Assembly: GCF_001542915.1 (NCBI RefSeq) | Contig: NZ_LNNH01000040.1 | Location: 1 to 64,000, forward strand | Reading direction: 5' to 3' | Length of the DNA: 64,000 nucleotides | Source: Peribacillus simplex | GTDB taxonomy: Bacteria > Bacillota > Bacilli > Bacillales > DSM-1321 | Shown here: positions 55,746-64,000 of the stretch, in pieces | How the letters are laid out: each line of letters starts with the position of its first letter | Numbering within the stretch: the first letter of the stretch is position 1 | Made by a program: the position numbers and the translations under genes | Notes under the pieces: model-generated | Databases searched by the model: none | What the model saw: only the letters and a program-made list of their open reading frames with translations | What the model was told of the DNA's origin: nothing

Positions 55746-57093
55746 GTTTCGCCTCCTTTATAGCTTCTCTTCTTGCAGGCTTTCTTCCAATGGAGTGATA
55801 CTCTATCCCTGATTCCTGCATTTCTTCAACATTATAGATATTTCTTCCATCATATACTAATGGAGTCCTCATCGTCTTTTTATATGTTTCTGGCGTTAAT
55901 GCTCTCACTTCTCCCCATTCAGTAAAAATAAAGCAAACATTCGCTCCTTCTAAGGCATGTTCAATATTAGCAACATAGGTAATACTGCCTTTGCCATTCT
56001 TGCCTTCTGGATACACTCTAGCAAAATTCTCTGCCCCAACAGGATCAAAAGCATAAATATCGGCACCTTGCTCCAATAATAATGGCACGTTCTCCAGAGA
56101 TGCAGCTTCTCTTAAATCATCCGTACCAGGCTTAAAAGTCAATCCTAGCACGGCTACCTTAAGACCATTAAAGGTAATCAGTCTTTTCCTAGCTTTTTTA
56201 TATAGCATCGTCTTTTGGTCCTTGTTCACATCGATGGCAGCTTTGACCGTTTTGAGCTCATAACCGTTTTGTCTTGCCAGGTACTCCAATGCTTTTGTAT
56301 CCTTAGGAAAACATGAACCGCCATAACCAATACCCGCATTTAAAAACTTGCTTCCGATACGATTATCGAAGCTCATCCCTCTAGCTACATCCTGAATATC
56401 CGCACCAACAAGTTCACAAAGATTGGCGATATCATTCATATATGAAATTTTAAGGGCAAGAAAATCATTCGAGGCATACTTGATCATTTCGGCCGATCTT
56501 CTATTGACGGAAACAACAGGTAAATGAAATGGCTCATAAATATTCTGCATCAGCTCTTCTGCCCATTTACTTTCCGTACCGATGATGATCCGTTCGGCAT
56601 GAAGTGTATCATGCACAGCAGAACCTTGAGCCAAGAATTCCGGGTTCGATACGACTTCAACTTTTACATCATGAACTAAAAAGTCTTGAATAAACTGCTC
56701 GACTTTATCATTCGTTCCCACTGGTACCGTTGATTTCACAACGACTAAGCAGTCCTTTACCACCGATTCAGCAATCTGCCTCGCAACAGTTGCAATATAA
56801 GAAAGATTGGCAGAACCATCAGGCTGCTCTGGCGTACCAACACCGATAAAGATCGCATCAGCTTCCTTATAGGCTGATGTATAATCAGTTGTATAATCAA
56901 TCCTGCCAGCCGCATAATTCTTCTGCATCAATTCTTCCAAATCCGCTTCATAAATAGGAGAAACCCCAGACTTCATGACGTTCACTTTATTTTCATCTAT
57001 ATCCACACAGGTCACTTGATGCCCCACTTCGGCAAAACACACACCTGCCACTAAACCGACATAGCCGGTTCCTGCTACTGCTATTTTGTACAT
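55717..57093 (-). CDS. UDP-glucose 6-dehydrogenase (TuaD/Ugd)
   Basis: The enzyme oxidises UDP-glucose to UDP-glucuronate with NAD. The dinucleotide motif GTGYVGLV is at residues 8-15, the catalytic Cys261 is in GYGGSCFPKDTKAL, and the C-terminal domain has VLGLTFKPGTDDLREA. The 458-residue length is normal. The ribosome site AGAAGGAAGG precedes the ATG. With the epimerase that overlaps its end it supplies UDP-GlcA/GalA, as in teichuronic acid or acidic capsule loci. Confidence 0.95.
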   Translation of the reverse strand: MYKIAVAGTGYVGLVAGVCFAEVGHQVTCVDIDENKVNVMKSGVSPIYEADLEELMQKNYAAGRIDYTTDYTSAYKEADAIFIGVGTPEQPDGSANLSYIATVARQIAESVVKDCLVVVKSTVPVGTNDKVEQFIQDFLVHDVKVEVVSNPEFLAQGSAVHDTLHAERIIIGTESKWAEELMQNIYEPFHLPVVSVNRRSAEMIKYASNDFLALKISYMNDIANLCELVGADIQDVARGMSFDNRIGSKFLNAGIGYGGSCFPKDTKALEYLARQNGYELKTVKAAIDVNKDQKTMLYKKARKRLITFNGLKVAVLGLTFKPGTDDLREAASLENVPLLLEQGADIYAFDPVGAENFARVYPEGKNGKGSITYVANIEHALEGANVCFIFTEWGEVRALTPETYKKTMRTPLVYDGRNIYNVEEMQESGIEYHSIGRKPARREAIKEAKHVELQIPRS

Positions 57094-57126
57094 GGTGACG
57101 CCTTCCTTCTAAGTAGTTTTTATTAA

Positions 57127-57160
57127 AAAAATAAACTTTTTATCTTAAAAGTTTTCATAA
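57127..57160 (-). terminator. Terminator-like hairpin after the second flippase gene
   Basis: AACTTTTAAG pairs imperfectly with TAAAAAGTT and is followed by TATTTTTTT on the minus strand. If active it would separate the flippase-polymerase group from ugd and the epimerase. Confidence 0.5.
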
Positions 57161-57197
57161 AAAATTTATTTCAACTTTTAAAGTTCAACAATACCCT

Positions 57198-58670
57198 TTA
57201 TTTCTTTATCACTACTCTATTAGGTAATAATTTCTTTCCTATTCCAATCATTTCTTTTCGTATATATGGAAAAAGAGATAATAACCCAAAATAAAATAAT
57301 ATACATATCATGATAGAGCATAGTTCCCATAGTATTCCTTCATTTAATTTTTGTAATGTGTAACCAGTTACTCCCATGATTATTGCTGAAACAGCAGTAG
57401 GGAATATATTTCTAAAAATATTTAATAACGGGAACCCAATTACAAACTTCATTATAACAAAATGAACTAAAATAAACTCCATTCGTATCCACGATCGAGC
57501 ATATACTAACACCCAAAACCCATATTTAGAACTAATAATACAAACCGGAATCAAAACTACTAAATGTAAAACTTGTGCTAAAAATGATAATTTAGGTCTC
57601 CCTTTTGCTCGATACACTTCACTACAAAAATTCCCAAATACTATCATTAATGAACTTGTTAATGCCCATATGCCAATTACATCACTTGCTTCATTCCACT
57701 GATTACCTAAAAGTATTTGAGTTGCCAGATCACTATAAAGGTAAACACCGATACCTAAAGGAAAAACAATTATTGATACAACCCTCTGAATCTTTAAAAA
57801 CACTCTATTAAACTCTTCAGAATCATTTTGTAATCGAGATAAAGCTGAAAATAAAACTGGAACTGTTGATGCTGTTACTAGGGCCATAAGTGCATTAACC
57901 ATTGTGGTGGATGTTTTATATATTCCTAAGAAATATTCACTAAGTAAACTTGCAATAATAAATGCATCGACCCATGTTGTTAACCATATTGAAAATGCTT
58001 CAATCATTGACCATATGCTAAAAGACAACATATTTTTTAATATTCGCACATCAAAGAACCACTTTGGCTTCCATTTTGACTTAATAGTAAGTATAACAGC
58101 ATTTGATATTTGCATAAAAATGGTACCTATAATTAGTGACCAATAGCTTACTCCTAAAAAAGCTAACGGTATTGTTACAAAAACCGGTATAAATAGAGAA
58201 ATCATTCGAACCAAAAATAGAGTTTTAAAGTCAAAATCACGCCTATATAAAGCCATCTGTATACTCGAAAAAGCTGTAATTGGTAGTTGGACACAGGCAA
58301 CAGCAATAACAATCCCTAATCCTGGATTACCTACTAAGACAGCTATATGTTCACTAAAAATAATAATGATACCCCATATTAATATTGATAAGACAAAATT
58401 TGTTAAGAATGCTACGTTTGCATATCTATGTTTTTCACGTTCGCCTTTAAACTCACGTTGTACCAAATATTTTTGAAAGCCAGCGTCAGTAAACATATCT
58501 GCGAAGCTCGTAATCATGGTTACAGTAGCTACAACACCAAAAGCTTCAGGAGCAATAAGCCTAGCTAAAACCATATTGGTAAGAGGCATAACTAATTTGG
58601 CAGCTATTTCTGTTATCGATGACCATTTTGCAGCATTAAGAATCTTATTATTTATTGGATTTTCTTTCAA
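57198..58670 (-). CDS. Second flippase (MOP superfamily, TuaB/Wzx-like)
   Basis: The 490-residue membrane protein has about fourteen helices and the start KILNAAKWSSITEIAAKLV followed by NMVLARLIAPEAFGVVATV and FADMFTDAGFQKYLVQ, the pattern of TuaB/WzxC-type translocases. The start is TTG at 58670 with AGGAG nine bases upstream. It is distinct from the flippase at 47196, so the window encodes two separate export routes. Confidence 0.88.
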   Translation of the reverse strand: MKENPINNKILNAAKWSSITEIAAKLVMPLTNMVLARLIAPEAFGVVATVTMITSFADMFTDAGFQKYLVQREFKGEREKHRYANVAFLTNFVLSILIWGIIIIFSEHIAVLVGNPGLGIVIAVACVQLPITAFSSIQMALYRRDFDFKTLFLVRMISLFIPVFVTIPLAFLGVSYWSLIIGTIFMQISNAVILTIKSKWKPKWFFDVRILKNMLSFSIWSMIEAFSIWLTTWVDAFIIASLLSEYFLGIYKTSTTMVNALMALVTASTVPVLFSALSRLQNDSEEFNRVFLKIQRVVSIIVFPLGIGVYLYSDLATQILLGNQWNEASDVIGIWALTSSLMIVFGNFCSEVYRAKGRPKLSFLAQVLHLVVLIPVCIISSKYGFWVLVYARSWIRMEFILVHFVIMKFVIGFPLLNIFRNIFPTAVSAIIMGVTGYTLQKLNEGILWELCSIMICILFYFGLLSLFPYIRKEMIGIGKKLLPNRVVIKK

Positions 58671-58748
58671 AATATATTACTCCTCATATAATGGTGTCAA
58701 TATTAACGTGTCCCCAACTACATCTTAATTCAGTTTCTTTTAATATAA

Positions 58749-59675
58749 TTAATTGGATTCTAGGTCAGGTAATTGTAACCAGTTACCCATTTCTTCTTCA
58801 AATTCTACAGGTCTAATTTCCCCCATACCACTTTGATGAAAAAATGTTATCTCACCAAATATTACTTCTTCATTAATATAATAAAAGTCAACTCTAGCAT
58901 GAGGAAAACTGGAAGAAAGTTTTTTACTTAAATAAATCATTTCATTTAATTTGTTAGGTTTTTCTACTTTAATTGTAAGTTCCTTTGGATATGATATTTC
59001 TTGTTTCATCAAATTCCATTCTAAATCATATAGATTTCTTCTTGTTTTTTCCTTGTCAGTAATACTAAAATCTACAGTAATAAATTTTGGTTCCCCATTA
59101 AAACAAAAGAAACGATAATCTCGTAGTTCGGCTTCTTCTCCTTGTGTAATATATTTTTCACATATAATTCTGGGTTTTATATCTTTATAAACCCATTCGC
59201 GATTCTGCAGATAATAATTGGTTTTCAACCATCTTTTCATCTTTTTATATTCTTTATTCCAATTCATCTTAGACTTATCTTTACAAACAATATTAAATCC
59301 CGAACCATGTGTTCCTTTTAATACAAATGAATTTGGCAAGTTATCTATATTAATTTCATCTACAGATTCAAACACCCCATAAAGTTCATTCAGATAAGAT
59401 TCTCCAACTCTTTCCGTCACAAACTCTCGAACTTCATATTTATCAGCACAAATCGTAGCTAAAGGATTATTCCAATTAAACTTTAACCATTGTAATTTAT
59501 CATTGTATTTATTAGGGTTTTTAAGTTCAACTTCTCTACCTACTCTTTCTCTAAATTTTTTCTTAATTAAATCAGTATCTGTAATAAAGAATTTATAATA
59601 TAACCCCTTTATTTTAGTATTTATATTAATAGCAAATTCATTTTTTTTAATAAAACTTTTTAGAAAAGCATCCAT
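58749..59675 (-). CDS. TupA-like ATP-grasp protein
   Basis: This is an ATP-grasp ligase of the teichuronopeptide (TupA) type. Landmarks are KLQWLKFNWNNPLATICADK then YEVREFV, LKGTHGSGFNIVCKDKSKM, and RIICEKYI followed by DYRFFCFNGEPKFITVD. TupA homologues are thought to link amino acids or peptides to uronic-acid polymers, which fits the uronic-acid pathway next door. It has 308 residues from the ATG at 59675, preceded by GAAAGGG. Confidence 0.85.
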   Translation of the reverse strand: MDAFLKSFIKKNEFAININTKIKGLYYKFFITDTDLIKKKFRERVGREVELKNPNKYNDKLQWLKFNWNNPLATICADKYEVREFVTERVGESYLNELYGVFESVDEINIDNLPNSFVLKGTHGSGFNIVCKDKSKMNWNKEYKKMKRWLKTNYYLQNREWVYKDIKPRIICEKYITQGEEAELRDYRFFCFNGEPKFITVDFSITDKEKTRRNLYDLEWNLMKQEISYPKELTIKVEKPNKLNEMIYLSKKLSSSFPHARVDFYYINEEVIFGEITFFHQSGMGEIRPVEFEEEMGNWLQLPDLESN

Positions 59676-59763
59676 TTTATTTCCCTTTCTCAAATGAATT
59701 TTCGTATTGGTAGATATACCAGGTAATCCGCTGTAAATTATTTTTAGACTCCATAAAACCTAA

Positions 59764-61260
59764 CTATCTCCTATAGCTATATTTAAAACTTCTATATAAT
59801 AAAACTAATAAATATATAATTACAGTGGTATAAAACCAACTCTTTAAAGTTCCTTGTATTGTATTCCTAACGATAGAAATGCACACAGATGCAGTCGTGA
59901 CTGCAAAAAATATCCTTAAAGGATCTTCCTTAAAATTAACAGTTTCCACATAAATAGCGGAAGTAATAATATAACCTAAAAGTAATAAAATTAATGGTGC
60001 TACAAAGGGGCCAAAATTGAGCAGTGCTTCTGCAATAATTGAAAAGCCAGCACCATATGAAATTCCCAAATACGTTTGCGAAAACCAACTGGAAAGTGTT
60101 ATATAAGGGATATCGAAAATAGAAATCACTCTTTCTGATATTATTCCTAGCAAAGCAAAGACATAAGTGTTCCCATAAGGGAAAATATCCCATCCACCTT
60201 TCACTAATACCAGTGTTGGTCTCATTGAGTGTCCCATTTCAAATACTGTTGAAATTAAAAAATTATTCTCTGATGACAAACTTTCTATAAATCCATCAAA
60301 AGTTATACCTGTATTTCTTAGTGATACAATAGCAGAAATCAAATAAAGAAAAACAATACCCAATATTAAATATTTAATTATATATTTAAATGTCAATTTT
60401 CGATTAATAGTATGACTCATCCAAACCAATATAAGTAATTTATATATCCACTCTCCGCGATCGCCTGTTATTATTCCAATCAATACATACATTCCAAAAA
60501 TAAAGTATACTGTATTTTTCACATTTTTTTTGTAATTACTTCCTAATAGAAGACCTACCAAACATGGGAAAAACATCATACTAATTAAAATAAAAAGGGA
60601 AATTCCATTATTAGCATAATCGCCATAATAGAGTGAGCTATAACCATAACGCAAAGCTACACTTAAATTTTGAAAAGAGTTATAAAAGGTTATTGGTATT
60701 ACCAATATACTTAGAATTAAACAAACATCATATATGGAATTCAAACTTCTATTCCTGTTTTGAATATTAATATCTGACAAAGATTCCTTTATTGTTGATT
60801 TGGGTTTAATGCAGAATACAGCCCCACAATGAAATGTTAGAATTCCAATAAGAACAATCATTTGAGTTTTAACGATATCAGCTGAACTTGGCAATCCAAA
60901 TGCAAAAAGAGTTGTCTGGCCTATTTCACCATCCTGATGAATTCCTAAAGCCCACATCAAACTGTGCCCATAATTAAACAAAAATAAAAATAACATAAAA
61001 ATTGTATATAATGAAAAAAGCTTATTAGTTAATCGATACCATGAAGTGATCACAAATCCTCCTAGCACAATACCTAATACGCTAAGGATATACTGAAATT
61101 TGTGATAATCAACTCCTGGATTTATATCAATATATTGAAATGAAACAATATATAATAAGAAAAATAAAACTGTAACAAAAACTGTTAACAGTTTTACATT
61201 CATTTCTCTAAGGCTGTAATGTTGAATTCCGTACTGCAAAATCAGGCACATTCCTTTCAC
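59764..61260 (-). CDS. Oligosaccharide repeat-unit polymerase (Wzy-like)
   Basis: This very hydrophobic protein (498 residues, about twelve helices) has a periplasmic-side loop TVFEMGHSMRPTLVLVKGGW and a late QTYLGISYGAGFSIIAEALL. These patterns are seen in O-antigen polymerases of the Wzy/EpsG-like type. Sequence identity in this class is low, so the call rests on topology and context. The start is not certain: GTG at 61260 has AAAGG 11 bases upstream; ATG at 61203 lacks a good site. Confidence 0.75.
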   Translation of the reverse strand: MKGMCLILQYGIQHYSLREMNVKLLTVFVTVLFFLLYIVSFQYIDINPGVDYHKFQYILSVLGIVLGGFVITSWYRLTNKLFSLYTIFMLFLFLFNYGHSLMWALGIHQDGEIGQTTLFAFGLPSSADIVKTQMIVLIGILTFHCGAVFCIKPKSTIKESLSDINIQNRNRSLNSIYDVCLILSILVIPITFYNSFQNLSVALRYGYSSLYYGDYANNGISLFILISMMFFPCLVGLLLGSNYKKNVKNTVYFIFGMYVLIGIITGDRGEWIYKLLILVWMSHTINRKLTFKYIIKYLILGIVFLYLISAIVSLRNTGITFDGFIESLSSENNFLISTVFEMGHSMRPTLVLVKGGWDIFPYGNTYVFALLGIISERVISIFDIPYITLSSWFSQTYLGISYGAGFSIIAEALLNFGPFVAPLILLLLGYIITSAIYVETVNFKEDPLRIFFAVTTASVCISIVRNTIQGTLKSWFYTTVIIYLLVLLYRSFKYSYRR

Positions 61261-61560
61261 AATATAATTAACCTTTAAACATTGACCTATAGAATCTCTA
61301 ATCCTTTCTCTACAGGAACTTTTTATGTGTTTTGTTTTATTGTTTTAGTAGCTTTAACATTTTTTGAAGCTTCTAGCATTAGCTATACTTCTATTATATT
61401 ATTAAATAATCGTTGATAAAGCCGAAATTTGAGGGAACCTTATATGACTTTAATAATGAATAATACATGAGAATGTTAATCGTATTTTTGAGTTACAACA
61501 ATCGTTCACAAATCTTCCTTACTTAAATAACTATTCATAAAAAAACCTCTAAATAAATAC
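61261..61560. other. AT-rich spacer inside the second polysaccharide locus
   Basis: No ORF or stable hairpin is evident. It probably holds a promoter for the downstream genes (TATAAT-like strings near 61390 on the minus strand). Confidence 0.35.
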
Positions 61561-62769
61561 TCAATCATTTATTAACTCTAACCATTTGTTTATAATATTT
61601 TTAATATGAAAATCTAAAACTCTAACATTTGACTTACTTTTGTAGTTTTCGTATAACTCCCTATTTCCCATTAAATTAATGATTGCTTTAGACAAATAAA
61701 GTTCTTCTACAGAAAGTTCCTCTTTAGCATCAAAGCACTCTGCTTTAAAAACAGGAAATAACACTCCATACTCAGCATACTCAACCGCACTTACTAAGGA
61801 ATTGATTTCTGTCTCTGGAGCAAGAATTTCTCTTGGACCAGATTTACAATCTGTTGAGATAACAGGTAAGCCACAAATCATTGCCTCAGCTAAAGCATTG
61901 GGAAAACCTTCGTAATATGACGAAAGAACATATATATTTGACTGTTTTATAAATTTGTGTGGATTACTTTGAAAACCTAGGAATAGTACATCGTCTGAGA
62001 TTTCTAAATCTTTGGTGAGCTGGATTAACCTACTTCTATATTGCCCCTCACCCAAAATAACCAATTTAGCGTTAGGGATATGCTTTTTTACCGTAGCAAA
62101 TGAACGAATTAAATGACAATGTCCTTTCGCAAAGCTTAAGTTTCCCATCGTAATAATTGTAGTCCCGTTAAACCAATTATTATATTCTTCATCTACAACC
62201 TCCAACATGGTTTTAGATAATTTCTCAATTTCATATGGATTATAAATTAATTTCAATTTTTTTTGTGGAACGTTATAGTTATCTTCCATATCTTTTGCAA
62301 TTATTTGTGTTGGGCAAACTACTGCAGCTGCTTTACGATATAATAATCTGAAACTAGTTTTCCAAAAAACACCTTTTTTATTTTTCCATTTTTCGGACAT
62401 AAAGTTACGTACTGAGACTACCTTTTTTACTTTTACGGGAGTTAACATATTTAATAGATTCGGATATTCCATAAAACTAATTACGCAGTCAATTTCGTTA
62501 GACTCCACATATTCTTTAATTTTAGAACAATAATAGGGGATCTCTGTAATTCTATTACGTTTTTCATTATCACCAAGTGATACAACCTTACCTTTTAAAG
62601 GATAATCATTCTTTGTCTGGTCATATAGTAAAAGCGTATGTACTTCCACTTCACTAGTCAGAGCGTTTACAAGGTTTGAAATAACTCTTTCTGCCCCACC
62701 CAGAGACATCTTAGCCGATAAAAAAGCAACTTTGGTTTTTTTTATATTAAATTTATTTTCATACAACAA
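61561..62769 (-). CDS. Family 4 glycosyltransferase
   Basis: This GT-B glycosyltransferase has KVAFLSAKMSLGGAERVISN at the N-terminus, TTIITMGNLSFAKGHCHLIR at the interdomain linker, and the donor motif SSYYEGFPNALAEAMICGLP followed by GPREIL. It has 402 residues. The start appears to be TTG at 62769 with a poor ribosome site (GAGAGATGG), so it may lie a few codons inside. Donor and acceptor are unknown; the context suggests assembly of a uronic-acid-containing repeat. Confidence 0.88.
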   Translation of the reverse strand: MLYENKFNIKKTKVAFLSAKMSLGGAERVISNLVNALTSEVEVHTLLLYDQTKNDYPLKGKVVSLGDNEKRNRITEIPYYCSKIKEYVESNEIDCVISFMEYPNLLNMLTPVKVKKVVSVRNFMSEKWKNKKGVFWKTSFRLLYRKAAAVVCPTQIIAKDMEDNYNVPQKKLKLIYNPYEIEKLSKTMLEVVDEEYNNWFNGTTIITMGNLSFAKGHCHLIRSFATVKKHIPNAKLVILGEGQYRSRLIQLTKDLEISDDVLFLGFQSNPHKFIKQSNIYVLSSYYEGFPNALAEAMICGLPVISTDCKSGPREILAPETEINSLVSAVEYAEYGVLFPVFKAECFDAKEELSVEELYLSKAIINLMGNRELYENYKSKSNVRVLDFHIKNIINKWLELIND

Positions 62770-62833
62770 TAACCATCTCTCTCTTAATCATTATAGTAAT
62801 AATTTTTTTAACAAATAACAGCAGGATTACATA

Positions 62834-63988
62834 TTAAATATTCTTCATTAACTCAAAAAACAATGATTCTCGTCGCTTCTGTATTAATTCTTTGTTGTAT
62901 TGTTTTGACTCCGAAAAGTTTCTTTTTGCCTGTTCTTTCATTTTTTCTGTACTATAGTTCTTAAGTATTTTACAAATTTCATCTATGTTTTTTCGTCCCT
63001 TACTAAAAACATATTCTTCTTCAAGAAGTTCCGGTATGCCACCGGAGCTCGCCCCTATTGCAGGACACCCCCTATTCATTGCTTCAATGAGTGCCCTAGG
63101 TAACCCTTCTTGCTTACTTGGCTGAGCATATATATCAATTTTATCAATCCAAGAAAAAACTTGTTCATGAGGTAGTGTTCCAATAAATTTAACCTGATCT
63201 ACAACCCCGAATTCCTCTGCTTTTTCTCTAAGATACGAAGAATCCCCCCAACCCACCAACTGGTATTCACAATGAATCCCTTCATTCTTTAGCTTGGAAA
63301 TTGCTTCAATTATATATTGTTGTCCTTTATATCGTACATTTAAAGCAGCCGCTGTCCCAATAACTATTTTTTCTTTAGGCTTATGTATTTTATTTAAACG
63401 TTTTTCCAAAATTGCATTATCCGTTTGGGGTAACTCAACGTTGGAACAATTTACGGACTTTCCTTTTGTAGGGTATCTATTTTGCAAAAATGAATTAGTT
63501 ACATAGACTACATACTTTGCCTTCTTTATATTTGATTTCGTTGCACTCCACATATATGGAGCAATTATTTTCCCTTTAATACTATGATTCCATAACGAAT
63601 CCCACGGACACCCAACCATTTCAATAAGATAAGGTTTATTTAGTTTTTCAGCTAATTTAACAGCAACATTTCCTATAAAGCTTGGTAATCGAATAAAAAT
63701 TATATCTGCATTTTTCATACTGCTTTCCAGAATCTGATTAGCTTCTTTTCTGTTAATTAGCCCTTTAATAGAAGCAATATTAGGTACGTTTATAATATTA
63801 ATATTTTCTAATGTAATCTGTGATGTTTTATTATTTTGCGGCGTACCATTTTCAACTCTTATAGCGATGTCAAGTGAATCAACAATAGCAAAATATCTTC
63901 TAAAGACTTGATTATTCAAAACAGTTCCAAAATAGTTACCATGTTCATCACAACTAATTGGACCGTCATAACAAAATAACCCTTTCAT
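62834..63988 (-). CDS. Family 4 glycosyltransferase
   Basis: This 384-residue GT-B enzyme has EKIVIGTAAALNVRYKGQQY at the linker and the donor-site motif QPSKQEGLPRALIEAMNRGC with SSGGIPELLEE. The ATG at 63988 is preceded by GGGGAT, so the gene is complete although only 12 bases from the window edge. It is the first visible gene of the minus-strand group; more genes of the locus probably lie to the right. Confidence 0.9.
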   Translation of the reverse strand: MKGLFCYDGPISCDEHGNYFGTVLNNQVFRRYFAIVDSLDIAIRVENGTPQNNKTSQITLENINIINVPNIASIKGLINRKEANQILESSMKNADIIFIRLPSFIGNVAVKLAEKLNKPYLIEMVGCPWDSLWNHSIKGKIIAPYMWSATKSNIKKAKYVVYVTNSFLQNRYPTKGKSVNCSNVELPQTDNAILEKRLNKIHKPKEKIVIGTAAALNVRYKGQQYIIEAISKLKNEGIHCEYQLVGWGDSSYLREKAEEFGVVDQVKFIGTLPHEQVFSWIDKIDIYAQPSKQEGLPRALIEAMNRGCPAIGASSGGIPELLEEEYVFSKGRKNIDEICKILKNYSTEKMKEQAKRNFSESKQYNKELIQKRRESLFFELMKNI

Positions 63989-64000
63989 CAATTTATCCCC

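Overview
The window looks like the chromosome of an endospore-forming, low- to mid-GC Bacillaceae. Gene content and order suggest the Peribacillus (Bacillus simplex) neighbourhood, but that genus call is inference. The evidence is an uninterrupted sigK, a CotB-type spore coat protein, YjcZ/YrzI-type mini-proteins, and a long block of genes in the same order as the yrh/yrr/yrv region of Bacillus subtilis.

Positions 1-35,100 are this core block, almost all on the minus strand. It starts with an M3 oligoendopeptidase, sigK and several very small genes. The yrrT-mtnN-mccA-mccB-yrhC operon (methionine-to-cysteine conversion) follows, and its likely repressor gene cymR lies further along at 32 kb. 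Then come yrrS-pbpI, greA, udk and the tRNA wobble-uridine hydroxylation/methylation genes (trhP2, trhP1, trmR), and mltG. Next is the IreB/RuvX/DUF1292 trio with alaS behind a T-box leader, an AI-2E transporter, yrrD, a LemA/TPM pair, recD2, a TPR protein, mnmA and its cysteine desulfurase partner, cymR, a NERD/zinc-ribbon protein and rarA.

After rarA (about 35.1 kb) this synteny ends and an accessory region begins. It carries short ORFs, a CotB homologue with Glu-(Ser)7 repeats, a secreted repeat protein, a LytR-CpsA-Psr protein and a VanZ protein. Between 41.0 and 42.9 kb is an AT-rich, partly decayed stretch with what I consider the most interesting element here. A c-di-GMP-I (GEMM) riboswitch sits directly in front of a 44-codon gene for a SinI-like anti-repressor, and SinR-type boxes lie in the promoter of the polysaccharide operon transcribed the other way. 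This predicts a local circuit of c-di-GMP, SinI, SinR (encoded elsewhere) and exopolysaccharide.

Positions 42.9-51.7 kb (plus strand) are a complete-looking Wzx/Wzy polysaccharide operon: acyltransferase, Wzz-like protein, a BY-kinase homologue whose Walker motifs are destroyed, priming sugar transferase, epimerase, flippase, polymerase and two glycosyltransferases. A beta-helix protein follows, with a lipoprotein- or membrane-anchored paralogue facing it.

Positions 54.7-64.0 kb (minus strand) are a second, AT-rich polysaccharide locus: UDP-GlcA epimerase, UDP-glucose dehydrogenase, flippase, TupA-like ATP-grasp, polymerase and two glycosyltransferases. It has no priming transferase or Wzz in view and runs off the right edge.
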